From the NCBI GenBank assembly GCA_913031625.1, contig CAJWGB010000006.1:1-64000 (forward strand): DNA of 64,000 nucleotides, given 5' to 3'. The notes under the pieces were generated by a model, which saw nothing but the letters and a program-made list of their open reading frames with translations, did not search any database and had not been told where the DNA came from. A program made the translations under genes and the position numbers. How positions within the stretch are numbered: position 1 is the first letter of the stretch; every line of letters starts with the position of its first letter. This document shows, piece by piece, positions 11,425 to 21,791 of this stretch. Origin of the DNA: an uncultured Planctomycetaceae bacterium (GTDB lineage: Bacteria; Planctomycetota; Planctomycetia; Planctomycetales; Planctomycetaceae).

Positions 11425-11655
11425 ATGACGGAGTCAGTAAACGTACTGGCACTTGTGCGCGGCGAGCATCGGTTTGTCTTTATGTACGACGATCGCAGTC
11501 TTGAACGACTGCTGCTGACGTTCAGTCAGTACGCTGACGACCCGGAGCTCGAATTCACATGGGATGACGCTGCAGAGCTGACTCATCGAGTCAAACTGCT
11601 GATGCAGCAGCATTCTGACTCTGATGAAACCGGCGGCTACTCCCGCGCAGGCTGA
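11425..11655 (+). CDS. Hypothetical small protein
   Basis: [59 protein letters not shown]; sits 4 nt upstream of xerC on the same strand. Confidence 0.6.
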   Translation: MTESVNVLALVRGEHRFVFMYDDRSLERLLLTFSQYADDPELEFTWDDAAELTHRVKLLMQQHSDSDETGGYSRAG

Positions 11656-11659
11656 ACAT

Positions 11660-12568
11660 ATGAAATCCCCGATCAATTCGTTTCTGAACTTTCTGAAGGT
11701 GGAACGAAACTCGTCGGAACTGACCATCAAATCGTACAAGGATGACCTCGACCACGTCTGTGAGTTTTTCGAGGAACAGTCCGGGCGACTGCCGGCTCCC
11801 GCAGAAGTGGACGTCAGCCAGCTGCGAAACTACGTCGCCTATCTTCACGAGTGTGGATACGCACGCAGTACAGTCGCGAGAAGACTCGCCTGCCTCCGCA
11901 GCTTCTTCCGTTATTGCAAACGGGAAGGTATCTGCGAGACGAACCCCGCGAAGCCTTTGAGAACACCTCGGGCCGGACGCAAACTGCCCCATTTTCTGAC
12001 TACAGAGGAGGTCGGTCGCCTGCTGTCTGCTCCCCCCGCTCATCTTCCCGATGGTCTGCGGGACCGAGCAATTCTTGAAACAATGTACTCAGCCGGGCTG
12101 CGTGTGGCCGAACTCGTCAGCCTGAATGTCACTGACCTCGATCGCTCAGCCGGAATTCTGCGGGTGATCGGGAAGGGCCGAAAAGAGCGGATCGCCCCCG
12201 TAGGCAGCTATGCCCTGAAGGCAATTGACCGCTGGCTGAACGTCAGAAAACCGGATCCCAAGGCAGCCGCCGCTGACAGCAGCGCAATGTTTCTCAATCG
12301 GTTTGGACGACGCCTGACCACACGCAGCATCGGCCGCATGCTGGAGAAGCATATCCTGGTGGCAGAACTCTCGACGCGGACGTCACCTCACACCCTGCGT
12401 CACAGTTTTGCAACTCACCTGCTGGATGGCGGGGCCGACCTGCGCAGTGTGCAGGAACTGCTGGGACACAAGAGCCTGACGACGACTCAAATCTATACGC
12501 ATGTGAGCACACGACGCCTGCGAGAAACGTACGAAGCCGCTCATCCGCATGCACAGTACGCCGGCTAG
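11660..12568 (+). CDS. xerC: Tyrosine recombinase XerC/XerD
   Basis: SAM-like N-domain; [65 protein letters not shown] (R-K-HxxR-H-Y). Confidence 0.95.
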   Translation: MKSPINSFLNFLKVERNSSELTIKSYKDDLDHVCEFFEEQSGRLPAPAEVDVSQLRNYVAYLHECGYARSTVARRLACLRSFFRYCKREGICETNPAKPLRTPRAGRKLPHFLTTEEVGRLLSAPPAHLPDGLRDRAILETMYSAGLRVAELVSLNVTDLDRSAGILRVIGKGRKERIAPVGSYALKAIDRWLNVRKPDPKAAAADSSAMFLNRFGRRLTTRSIGRMLEKHILVAELSTRTSPHTLRHSFATHLLDGGADLRSVQELLGHKSLTTTQIYTHVSTRRLRETYEAAHPHAQYAG

Positions 12569-12679
12569 CACCTCACACAAAGTCGCGATGGAATAGAGGA
12601 TCCATCAGCTACGAAGGGCAGTAATGCGGCATCGACTATCAATGAGAGGAGCATACACGACGAAGCTCGGTCGCGTGCA

Positions 12680-12701
12680 CCTGCGGCTGCCGGTTAAACG
12701 A
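12680..12701. repeat. 22-nt intergenic repeat, copy 2
   Basis: CCTGCGGCTGCCGGTTAAACGA, one mismatch to 6209..6230. Confidence 0.6.
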
Positions 12702-12705
12702 GCGA

Positions 12706-13584
12706 CTAATCCTGCCCGCGTTCGCCGGCCGCCCGAGCAGCCGATGCCCGCAGCTCATCTGACACAACAAGGCCATCGATGATTTCCGGGAACTCGCGCC
12801 TCAATCGACTAAGAGGATGGTTGGGGAAATGTTCGTCGTACTTTGGGTCATCTGATACTGACAGATTAGCCTGAGCGTCAAATTCCGAAGCATACGGATC
12901 ACGTGCCCAGCCCTTGATTCGCTTTGCATCGGGACCAGGCTGCGGCCCCGGAGTCGGTGGAGCCTCACGGGGAATCGACTCATACTCCACTTCACCGTCA
13001 CTCTGAAGCTGAAGCTGTGCAGCCGCTTCCCGGCTGCCAGCTGGTCCCATATCGACGCAGTCCATCCTCAGTTCAAACCAGCAGTCTTCCGCGGGAATGA
13101 CGCAGCGGCCCACGTATCGATATCCCTGAAACCTCTCCCCAACATCCTTGGTCAGAAAGAGAAAAGCGTTCAGGCCGTGCACTTCGATCTTCTCGACCTG
13201 AACGATGCCTCCGTTTTCGCCGGCCGCCTGTTTACGAATGACGCTGCGAAGTTCCGTAACATCCTCCGGCAGTCCGTGTTTTCCTTTCTTCAGAGCCAGT
13301 GAATAGATGTCACCTGGCTGGCCGGCAAAGACAACACGCTCAGAAGTCTGCTCCAGCACCTGCATCCCCTCCTTGACCGGGTGCATCAGTGATTTCATCG
13401 TGATGGGGATCGGCGCGCCAGCGGTAGAACGTTCGTTGGCTGGAATCGTGCCCACCGTTCTTCCTTCGCGGCGAACTGCGGTTTCGGCGGGTGGTGACTC
13501 TGCTCCGCACCCAACCATCACCGACAGGAGTAACGCAAAGGTGACCAGTCGTCTCTGTTGATTCCTCACCTCAATCTCCTGCAA
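12706..13584 (-). CDS. Hypothetical lipoprotein
   Basis: Signal peptide with lipobox (TFALLLSVMVGCGAESPP); no family recognised. Confidence 0.7.
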   Translation of the reverse strand: MQEIEVRNQQRRLVTFALLLSVMVGCGAESPPAETAVRREGRTVGTIPANERSTAGAPIPITMKSLMHPVKEGMQVLEQTSERVVFAGQPGDIYSLALKKGKHGLPEDVTELRSVIRKQAAGENGGIVQVEKIEVHGLNAFLFLTKDVGERFQGYRYVGRCVIPAEDCWFELRMDCVDMGPAGSREAAAQLQLQSDGEVEYESIPREAPPTPGPQPGPDAKRIKGWARDPYASEFDAQANLSVSDDPKYDEHFPNHPLSRLRREFPEIIDGLVVSDELRASAARAAGERGQD

Positions 13585-13590
13585 ATCCGA

Positions 13591-16500
13591 TTAATCCTGA
13601 ATGGCTTTGTAAACGATCGGCTTAACCAGATTCTCCAGTTGAAAGTTGAACGGAATGTGCTGTGTGAGGACGACCACAGCGAGGTCCTGATCCGGGTGAA
13701 TCCAGAAGTGAGTACTTGCGAGACCACCCCAACCGTATTCCCCCACTCGATGTGGCTCACTCCTGCTTTCCGCCACAACCGAGAATCCGAGACCGAACCC
13801 AACACCTGGTCGTTCCGGGCCACCCACTGAAATAGGAAATGCTTCTTCAGACAACTGATTGCGAGTCATTTCCCTGATCGTGCCTGTCTTCAGTAACCGC
13901 ACGCCTTCCAGTTCTCCCCCGTTTACCAGCATCTGGCAGAACCGAAGATAGTCGTGCGCTGTGGAAACGAGCCCACCTCCCCCGGAAAGCATTCCGGGAG
14001 AAGCGATGAATTCACTCTTCCACGCCGGGTCTGAAACAGAAAGCCCACCGGTCAGCAACGGGGAGTGCGTACTTGCGAATCTCTTCTGATTTTCGACGGG
14101 CACCCAAAACGATGTGTCGACCATACGCAGCGGGGTGAGAATTCTCTGCCGAAAATATTCGTCCAGTGTTGTTCCTGACACTCGTTCAATGACTGCTCCG
14201 AGTACGTCTGTGGACACGCTGTAGTTGAACTGAGTGCCCGGATCACACAGCAGCGGAAGCTTTCCCAGTCGTTTCGTCATGTCATTCAGGTCGCGCGAGC
14301 CAAGAACATCGGCCTGAACATAAGCCTGATCCACAGGAGTTGAACCGAAGATTCCGTAGGTCAGTCCCGATGTATGCCGCAGCAAATCTCGAACGGTAAA
14401 TGGGCGGGATGCTGGCCTTACGCCATCACCTTCAGAGACCTGCATGCCCTTAAGTTCCGGCAGGTACGTATGAGCCGGTTCATCCAGTTTGACCTTCCCT
14501 TCTTCGACCAGCATCATTACCCCAACGGACGTGATGGCTTTCGTCATGGAATAAAAGCGGAGCACGGAGTTCTTTTGCATGGGGGCCCCAGTCTGAATGT
14601 CACGTTGCCCAACAGCGTCAAACAGAACCAGTTTTCCTTTGCGAGCAACAGCCACAATCGCGCCCGGGACTCGCCCTGCGTCGACATACTTCTGCAGCTC
14701 GGGACGAATGCGTGCAAGGACTTCTGAAGACATCCCCACCGACTCTGGTTTTGCCGTCGGCAGCGGATTGGCTGCCTGAGGCTCCTGACTCAGCAGAGAC
14801 TTTGCCTGGTCATCCAGATCGGTGCGAAACGGACCTGCCGGCAGACCTTTCGCGTTGAACAGATTTCCAATTGGATTGTTGGCCCAACCGTATCGCACGC
14901 GCATCGGTGAGGCGACTCCGTCGGCGGACAGGACAACTGTGTCTCCGTCTATCATGGCGTCTGCCCAGACGAATTCACCATCTGCTTCAGCAACAGCGAA
15001 GCCTCTCAACGTATCACCGTGAACGCGAAGCCCACCACCAACGGAATCAAACATCAAACGAACGGAGTTGCCCGTAACAGTCATTACCCGAAACGTGGGG
15101 CCGGCAGCAACAACATCCTCACCATAGGCAACGGATCTGGCCTGGAGAGCAAGCCGTCTGCCAACATCCTGCTTGTTTCGTGGATGAATGTCATTGGCCG
15201 CACCGATGTCGGTAATGACGGCCAGGCCCGTCTGCGGATGAGCGGCTGCTGTCAGCCACTGAGCTTCACGAAGAGTTGCCCAGCCACCTTCGGCAGGCTC
15301 TGTCTGCAGTTGACGGAAATTGGCCAGCTGAACGATCAGGAATGGAAACTCGCCCACATCAAAACGAGATCGCCAGTCTCGGATCATCGTTGGAAGCAGA
15401 GTTCGGTATTGCTCAGCGCGTCCGGCATTGGACTCACCCTGGTACCAGATTGCGCCCTTGATTCCATATGGGACCAGAGGGGCCAGCATGCCGTTGTAAA
15501 GAACCGTGGTCACATTTGGGTTGCCGCCGATTCGACGAGGCTGATTGCGGACCTGCTGAACTGTCATGGACGGCTTGAACTTCCAGTCACCTGCCAGTGA
15601 AACGGGAGTCGCCCCGTTTGGCGTCAGCTTCATTTGATCTGGATTGCCAATGAATCCCCCGCCGGACCCGGTATCCAGCACTCGTACCGCGACGGTGTTG
15701 GTGCCTTCTTTGAGCACGCCTGCTGGAATCCGATAACTGCGGGGAGCATTCCACTGCTGCATTCCGCCGACACGTTTGCCATTGATAAACACAGTGTCCT
15801 GGTCGTCAATCGCCCCCAGAGAAACAACACCCGGTTTTCCACTGGCAGCTGCCGTCAATTCCACACTTCGGCGAAACCAGACGGTGCCGTCATAGTTTGG
15901 AAGTCCGCGACTCTCCCAGTTACCTGGCAGTTGCATTGACTTCCATGCAGCATCGTCAACGTTGCCAAACCAACTGCCGGATGTGCCTTTGTCGTTCGCC
16001 TTCCACCATGCTTCAAGCCGTTGATCAAAGCTGTCAGTTCCGGCTGCCATCTCGGCCGCCTGTTTTCTGAACTGACGGACGGCCGGACGAAAGTCGTCCA
16101 TCGTCTCCAGTGCTTCTGCACTCGTCCACGCCTCTGCAATTGTGCCGCCCCAGGACGTATGAATCAGTCCGATGGGGACATCAAGGTCACGATTCAGCTG
16201 TCGCCCAAAGTAGTAACCGACTGCAGAGAACCGCGCGACGGTTTCCGGCGAGCAGACAGACCAGTTCCCCTCAACCGTCTCCTGTGGAGTCATGGAAACT
16301 CTTCGAGGAACAGTAAAGAGTCGGACGTTGGGATGACTTCCCGCAGCGATTTCTTCCTGAGCGTTGTTCGAAGCGGCAACAGACCATTCCATGTTGGACT
16401 GCCCGGAGCAGATCCAGACGTCTCCTGCCATGACGTTTTTCAGCGTGATCTCTTTTTTTGGCCCTTCGACTGTCAGCTGAAAAGGGCCTCCCGCCTCCAG

Positions 16501-16737
16501 AATCGGCAGGTTCGCCTGCCAGCGACCATCTTCCTGAGCAGTGGTCGACCGACTGCGATTGTTTATCGTGACTTTGATTTCCGTGCCCGGTTCTGCCCAG
16601 CCCCAGATGGGCGCGCGAATACCTCGCTGCAGGACCATGTTGTCCGTAAACAGTGAATGAACGAGTGGCCGCTCCTCCTGTGCGTGCAGCAGGGTCAGGG
16701 TGAATAGTGGAAGCAGGACGAACAGTCGGCGAAGCAT
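13591..16737 (-). CDS. Fusion of sialate O-acetylesterase (SASA) domain with C-terminal class C beta-lactamase-like serine hydrolase
   Basis: N-term: LFTDNMVLQRG, VWICSGQSNMEWSVA, GLIHTSWGGTIAEAWTS, GAIWYQGESNA; C-term: GAIVAVARKGKLVLFDAVG, YSMTKAITSVGVMMLVEEGK, LLRHTSGLTYG, NYSVSTDVLGAVIE; ATG 16737 precedes a signal peptide. Confidence 0.88.
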   Translation of the reverse strand: MLRRLFVLLPLFTLTLLHAQEERPLVHSLFTDNMVLQRGIRAPIWGWAEPGTEIKVTINNRSRSTTAQEDGRWQANLPILEAGGPFQLTVEGPKKEITLKNVMAGDVWICSGQSNMEWSVAASNNAQEEIAAGSHPNVRLFTVPRRVSMTPQETVEGNWSVCSPETVARFSAVGYYFGRQLNRDLDVPIGLIHTSWGGTIAEAWTSAEALETMDDFRPAVRQFRKQAAEMAAGTDSFDQRLEAWWKANDKGTSGSWFGNVDDAAWKSMQLPGNWESRGLPNYDGTVWFRRSVELTAAASGKPGVVSLGAIDDQDTVFINGKRVGGMQQWNAPRSYRIPAGVLKEGTNTVAVRVLDTGSGGGFIGNPDQMKLTPNGATPVSLAGDWKFKPSMTVQQVRNQPRRIGGNPNVTTVLYNGMLAPLVPYGIKGAIWYQGESNAGRAEQYRTLLPTMIRDWRSRFDVGEFPFLIVQLANFRQLQTEPAEGGWATLREAQWLTAAAHPQTGLAVITDIGAANDIHPRNKQDVGRRLALQARSVAYGEDVVAAGPTFRVMTVTGNSVRLMFDSVGGGLRVHGDTLRGFAVAEADGEFVWADAMIDGDTVVLSADGVASPMRVRYGWANNPIGNLFNAKGLPAGPFRTDLDDQAKSLLSQEPQAANPLPTAKPESVGMSSEVLARIRPELQKYVDAGRVPGAIVAVARKGKLVLFDAVGQRDIQTGAPMQKNSVLRFYSMTKAITSVGVMMLVEEGKVKLDEPAHTYLPELKGMQVSEGDGVRPASRPFTVRDLLRHTSGLTYGIFGSTPVDQAYVQADVLGSRDLNDMTKRLGKLPLLCDPGTQFNYSVSTDVLGAVIERVSGTTLDEYFRQRILTPLRMVDTSFWVPVENQKRFASTHSPLLTGGLSVSDPAWKSEFIASPGMLSGGGGLVSTAHDYLRFCQMLVNGGELEGVRLLKTGTIREMTRNQLSEEAFPISVGGPERPGVGFGLGFSVVAESRSEPHRVGEYGWGGLASTHFWIHPDQDLAVVVLTQHIPFNFQLENLVKPIVYKAIQD

Positions 16738-16842
16738 AAGATAAGGCCATCGGGGAGTTCGAGATTGATCCCGAAAGCGTACTTCATCCCCGCAGCGTTT
16801 CACACCGAGGCCAGCGAAGCAACGGCCTGGTCAAGCCGCGAG

Positions 16843-17706
16843 TCAGTGGTCTGTCCGCACAATTCGATGAAAGTGCAGTTCGACTTCCCGGTCCACGACT
16901 CGCCTCACGCCTTCGACAAGACAATTGGGTTCGTGGTCTGACTCTCCCTGGCGTTTGATCTCTTCCAGTGGAGTTCCCGGACGTACACTGAATGCGCCCT
17001 GGTGAATCGTCTGATTGCCGGCATCCAGTTCCGGGACGATGAAATGCACAGTCGCTCCGTAACACAGCATGTGATACTGATGAGCATCCTCGTAGGGACG
17101 AAATCCGGGGAAGGACGGCAGCAGTCCGTGATGAAGATTGATGATACGTCCACCGGCAAACTTCCAGCAGATATCAGCCGGCAGTACTCGCATGTACCGC
17201 GCAAGAATCACGTAGTCGATTTCATGTTCATCCACCAGTCGCTCCATCTGCCCATAGTCAGGCACGCCACTGTCGTCAGCGATGTTGTGCCATGGTATTT
17301 CGAACTGCTCGGCCACGCTTCGGCAGGCGTTTCGGTTACCGATCATGACGGGAACTTCCGCCTTCAGCCGACCGTCACGAATCGCTCGCAGCAGAGCGAG
17401 CGGGGGTTCAGAGCGATAGGTCGTACAAATGGCCAGTCGTGGAACTCTGGAGTACTCGTCGCGTGACCAGACACGCACCTCCAACCCTCGAGCCTGACCG
17501 ATCTGCTGCAAAAGATCTCGCAGCACACTGACCGGCTGTTCTTCTGTTGGCCAGTCAATTCGCATCAACATCGCGAACAGCTGAGCACTGTCTCGGTCGT
17601 ACATCTGAATCTCGTAGATGTTCGCCCCTGCGCCCGTGACATGGTGAATAATGGGATCCGCCAGCCCTTTGTTGTCGGGACCAACAGCGGTAATCGTGAC
17701 CTGCAT
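16843..17706 (-). CDS. purU: Formyltetrahydrofolate deformylase
   Basis: ACT-like N-terminus (ITAVGPDNKGLADPIIHHVTGAGANIYEIQMYDRD), VPVMIGNR, YVILARYMRVLP, IINLHHGLLPSFPGFRPYEDA, GATVHFIVPELDAG. Confidence 0.95.
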   Translation of the reverse strand: MQVTITAVGPDNKGLADPIIHHVTGAGANIYEIQMYDRDSAQLFAMLMRIDWPTEEQPVSVLRDLLQQIGQARGLEVRVWSRDEYSRVPRLAICTTYRSEPPLALLRAIRDGRLKAEVPVMIGNRNACRSVAEQFEIPWHNIADDSGVPDYGQMERLVDEHEIDYVILARYMRVLPADICWKFAGGRIINLHHGLLPSFPGFRPYEDAHQYHMLCYGATVHFIVPELDAGNQTIHQGAFSVRPGTPLEEIKRQGESDHEPNCLVEGVRRVVDREVELHFHRIVRTDH

Positions 17707-18197
17707 CGATCGTCTCCTGAGAATTGAGGAGACGGAGTGTACTGAGTACGCCAGGAATTGGGAGGCGTTGCTGGCGCCCGAAAAAGGAGACAATCGGGCC
17801 ATAGAATACGATCTGACGCCCGCTCCTGCCGTAGTCGCCTGAATTTCTGTTCAATAGTCCGGACATCACGTTTGAGCGAGTGTAGCTGGTTTCCCACGTC
17901 CGATGAGACCTGACTGTGCCCGATTGATTGTTCAAGCTTCTCCGCCGTGTCCTCAACCTTGTTGAAGTCCTTTCGCAGCATTGGAAGCTCCTGAACCTGA
18001 GTTGAAACTCAGCCGGATCAGAACACGTGAAGGCAGGACGCGGATTAAGCTGTTTGGATTGTATGGACCACAAACCGTCTGTCCGACGGATTGGGGCAGT
18101 TCATCCTCTGCAAACCGGATTCTCAGACAGTTTCTGGTACAATAATGATCAGCAGTTACGCCCCTGGTAGTTCTTTCGATTTGGCTGCGAGCAGAAC

Positions 18198-19592
18198 ATG
18201 AGCAGCGCAGAAAAACTTCGAAATCTCCCTGCTGTAGATGAGGTGCTGCGTTCGCCTCAGCTCAGTGAGGAATTCCTTTCGCAGCCCAGACCTCAGTTAG
18301 TGGAATGGATCCGCAATGCAATTGCTCGTTGTCGTGGCGAATTGCTCAACGGAAAAGATCTGACCTCAGATGAGGCACTGCGGTACGTCATTGAAGAAAC
18401 TGGTCGACAGCAGCGACAGGAAAACGGGCGCTGCCAGCAGGCAGTGATTAACGCCACCGGGATTCTGCTGCATACCAACCTTGGACGAGCACCGATGGCC
18501 GACTCAGCGATTTCGCGAATGCGTGAATCGAGCGGGTACGCCAACGTCGAGATGAATCTGACTTCCGGCAAACGCAGTGGCCGAGGGGAACGAGCGTGCC
18601 GTCTGCTGCAGCAACTGGCAGGCGCCGAAGATGCGGTTGTTGTAAACAACTGCGCCGCTGCAACAATGCTGGTATTGCAGGCTGTCGCGTCAGAGCGTGA
18701 AGTCATCGTGTCGCGTGGGCAACTGGTTGAAATCGGAGGTGGCTATCGGCTACCCGAGGTATTCGCAGCATCCGGCGCAACACTCAAAGAAGTGGGCACC
18801 ACCAATCGTACGTACCTGCGAGACTACGAGAACGCAATCAGTGAGCAGACCGGTGCCATCATCCGTGTGCATCGCAGCAATTTTTATCAGGGCGGGTTCG
18901 TCACCGAGCCGGATATCGCAGACCTCGTAGCACTGGGCAAAGAGCGAAACGTTCCTGTTATTGATGATCTCGGCAGCGGCTGTATGACGGACCTGTCGCA
19001 ATACGGTCTGCAGGAACCAACTGTCCCGGGCAGCGTCCAGGCGGGAGCTGATCTGACCCTGTTTAGTGGAGACAAGCTCTTTGGCGGGCCACAGGCCGGG
19101 ATCATTGTGGGCACGAGTGAATTTGTGGAACCGCTCCGCAGGAACCCGATGATGAGAGCACTGCGAGTCGACAAAGTTACTCTGGCGGCAATCGCAGCGA
19201 CTGCGGAGATCCACCTGTCAGGACGTGCAACTGAAGAACTGCCGTTGCTCCAGATGATGTCTCGATCTGCCGAATCAATTCATGAGACCGCTCAACGCGT
19301 CCATGGCGAGATTCGCGTGCCGCCCGGCGCGCAGCTTCAGGTGGTGGAATGCATTTCTGAAGTTGGAGGCGGGTCAGTACCAGGCAGCAGCATCCCGGGC
19401 TATGGATTGCAACTCACGGGAACTGACAGCGAATTAATGGCCAAGCTGCTCCGGTCCGAAGCACCTGCAGTGCTGGGTAGAATCAGTGACGACACAGTCA
19501 TCCTTGACCTTCGAACGGTGGCGGCAGATCAGATTCCAACGCTTATCGTTCGTCTGCAGGCAGCCCTGGATTCTGCGGGTGTCCCGTCCTGA
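18198..19592 (+). CDS. selA: L-seryl-tRNA(Sec) selenium transferase
   Basis: NATGILLHTNLGRAPM, VVNNCAAATMLVL, VSRGQLVEIGGGYRLPEV, EVGTTNRTY, RVHRSNFYQGGF, FSGDKLFGGPQAGIIVG. Confidence 0.97.
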   Translation: MSSAEKLRNLPAVDEVLRSPQLSEEFLSQPRPQLVEWIRNAIARCRGELLNGKDLTSDEALRYVIEETGRQQRQENGRCQQAVINATGILLHTNLGRAPMADSAISRMRESSGYANVEMNLTSGKRSGRGERACRLLQQLAGAEDAVVVNNCAAATMLVLQAVASEREVIVSRGQLVEIGGGYRLPEVFAASGATLKEVGTTNRTYLRDYENAISEQTGAIIRVHRSNFYQGGFVTEPDIADLVALGKERNVPVIDDLGSGCMTDLSQYGLQEPTVPGSVQAGADLTLFSGDKLFGGPQAGIIVGTSEFVEPLRRNPMMRALRVDKVTLAAIAATAEIHLSGRATEELPLLQMMSRSAESIHETAQRVHGEIRVPPGAQLQVVECISEVGGGSVPGSSIPGYGLQLTGTDSELMAKLLRSEAPAVLGRISDDTVILDLRTVAADQIPTLIVRLQAALDSAGVPS

Positions 19593-21763
19593 TGCAGAGC
19601 GCAGATCAACTGGCCAGCAAACAGCTGGTGCTGCTTGGAATCGGTCACACGAACGCACATATCGTCCGTCAGTGGCGAATGAATCCAATCAGTGATGTAC
19701 AGCTAACCTGCCTGTCCGACCACACGGTCGCAACTTACTCGGGCATGCTTCCTGCAGTCCTTGCCGGACAGCTTTCTGAACAGGACATGCAGATTGACCT
19801 GGTCCGGTTGTGTGCGTCCGCTGGCGCGCGACTGATCACAGAACAGGTCACTGGCATTGATCCTGAAGCAAAACGGATAGAGTTCGCAACCCGCCCTCCG
19901 ATTTCGTTCGATGTTCTGTCTGTTGGCGTCGGCTCCGTACCGTCCGTTCAGGGCGTCGAGATTGACAGCACTGCTCCACTCCTGAAGATCAAACCAATGC
20001 AGTCGTTCCTGCAGCGACTAAATGAGCACGTGTCTCGGCTTCAACAGATTGCCACTGACTCAACCGTCCGCATTGTGATCGCTGGCAGCGGTGTCGCAGG
20101 AACAGAAGTTGCATTTTGTCTTCCTGGCTGGCTCAAAAGAAACAGTATTGAGCAGTTCGACATCAGGATCGTGACCGGCAGTCAGCGGGTCCTGAATGGC
20201 GTCACGTCGTCGCTGCGACGTCGAGTGGAACGTGCGTTGACTGACCGTGCCGTGACGATTTCACTGAATGAGCGGATCACTCATGTCGAGCCGGAGCATG
20301 TCCAGTCACTGTCGGGAGCCGTCTATGAGGCGGACCTCGTCATCTGGGCAACCGGCGCCTCACCTCCTCCGTTGCTTTCGCAGCTGGGGTTACCCACTGA
20401 CGATCGAGGGTTCCTGTTGACGGACGAGACGCTGCAGTCCACTGCCGCGGGAGGCGTGTTTGCGGTAGGCGACTCTGGAACCGTCAACGGTACCTGTCTG
20501 CCGAAAGCGGGTGTCTACGCGGTACGACAGGGACCAGCACTCTGGGAGAACATTCAACGATCTATCGACTGCCGAGCCCTCAAACCCTGGGTACCTCAGT
20601 CTTCGTTCATGAAGCTGCTGAATACAGGAGCGGACTCTGCAATTGGTGAATGGAAAGGACTCAGCTTTGAAGGCTCATGGGTCCTGCGACTCAAGGACCA
20701 CATCGACCGCAGGTTCATGCGGATGTATCAGACGGAGGGTATGGCCCAGAGTGGTCATGTCATGCAGTGCCGTGGCTGCGGATGCAAAATCGCCGGCGAC
20801 ATCCTTGACGATGCCCTCAGTGAACTGACGTCCAAACCGGAAACACCACCGCTGGATGACGCTGCTCTGATTGAAACCGGAGCCGGCACAGTTGTGGCAT
20901 CAACAGACTTCTTTTCGGCTCCCCTGAACGATCTTTATCTGACAGGACGAATCGCTGCGCTGCACTCAGCCAGTGACATCGTAGCCAGTGGAGCAAATGT
21001 GTCCGCAGCCCTCGCCAATGTCGTTGCGCCGGAAGGTGATCCTCGCGCACAGGGCGAAGGAATTAGAGATCTGCTGGCTGGTGCACAATTGGAATTTGAA
21101 GCGATGGGTGGCCGCATTGCAGGTGGACACACCATCGTGGGTGCGCGCTGGGAGATCGGGTTCGCAGTCATTGGCACTCCTGTCGGGAGAGCAGTGGTGG
21201 AAAAGGGGAATCTGAAACCCGGCGACCACCTCGTGCTGACAAAACCGCTCGGCGTGGGTGTGCTGCTGGCGGCCCACATGAGGAGTCAGTGTGCCGCTGG
21301 TCATTTTGAAACAATGATTGAGTCAATGCTCCACCGTCAGCATCGATGTGCAGGCGTTGCCGCCGAACTGGGAATTACGGCCGGGACGGATGTCACAGGA
21401 TTCGGTCTGATTGGCCACCTGAATGAAATGCTCGAGGCCAGCGGAGTTTCTGCGGCCCTCAACCTGAGTCAGATTCCTCTACTCCCCGGCGCCGCCGAGA
21501 CATTTCAGGCGGGGATTGAGAGCACTCTTGCCCCGGCCAATCGCAGACTCGAATCATTGGCTGACGTTGGGGAAGGAATCCGTCGCCAGCCAGCATGGCA
21601 GGCCCTGTTTGACCCGCAGACATGTGGCGGCCTGTTACTGGGAATCGCCGATGATCGCCTCGAGGAGGCTCGCGCTGCATTGGAAACCGCGGACATCTAC
21701 TGTTTCGCCCAGGTTGGCCGCGTACACGAGCAAGGGGAACAGCGTCTGATCATCGAAAGCTAG
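19592..21763 (+). CDS. selD: Fused NADH-dehydrogenase-like FAD oxidoreductase + selenide, water dikinase
   Basis: N-term: LVLLGIGHTNAHIVRQW, VIAGSGVAGTEVAF, VFAVGDSG; C-term SelD: RGCGCKIAGDIL, STDFFSAPLNDLYLTGRIAALHSASDI, GTDVTGFGLIGHLNEML, FDPQTCGGLLLGI. Confidence 0.95.
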   Translation: MQSADQLASKQLVLLGIGHTNAHIVRQWRMNPISDVQLTCLSDHTVATYSGMLPAVLAGQLSEQDMQIDLVRLCASAGARLITEQVTGIDPEAKRIEFATRPPISFDVLSVGVGSVPSVQGVEIDSTAPLLKIKPMQSFLQRLNEHVSRLQQIATDSTVRIVIAGSGVAGTEVAFCLPGWLKRNSIEQFDIRIVTGSQRVLNGVTSSLRRRVERALTDRAVTISLNERITHVEPEHVQSLSGAVYEADLVIWATGASPPPLLSQLGLPTDDRGFLLTDETLQSTAAGGVFAVGDSGTVNGTCLPKAGVYAVRQGPALWENIQRSIDCRALKPWVPQSSFMKLLNTGADSAIGEWKGLSFEGSWVLRLKDHIDRRFMRMYQTEGMAQSGHVMQCRGCGCKIAGDILDDALSELTSKPETPPLDDAALIETGAGTVVASTDFFSAPLNDLYLTGRIAALHSASDIVASGANVSAALANVVAPEGDPRAQGEGIRDLLAGAQLEFEAMGGRIAGGHTIVGARWEIGFAVIGTPVGRAVVEKGNLKPGDHLVLTKPLGVGVLLAAHMRSQCAAGHFETMIESMLHRQHRCAGVAAELGITAGTDVTGFGLIGHLNEMLEASGVSAALNLSQIPLLPGAAETFQAGIESTLAPANRRLESLADVGEGIRRQPAWQALFDPQTCGGLLLGIADDRLEEARAALETADIYCFAQVGRVHEQGEQRLIIES

Positions 21764-21791
21764 AACGCATGTGATTTACGTCTGGCGCCTG

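Noticed and set aside
17565-17981. 138-aa minus ORF with a good AGGAG and a coiled-coil-like first half
   Set aside because: Second half overlaps purU by ~140 nt in another frame and looks non-coding; possible short real gene but not supportable.
17982-18197. Possible tRNA-Sec (selC) upstream of selA
   Set aside because: Searched by eye for a long acceptor/T-arm structure; TTCGATT near 18175 has no pairing arms.
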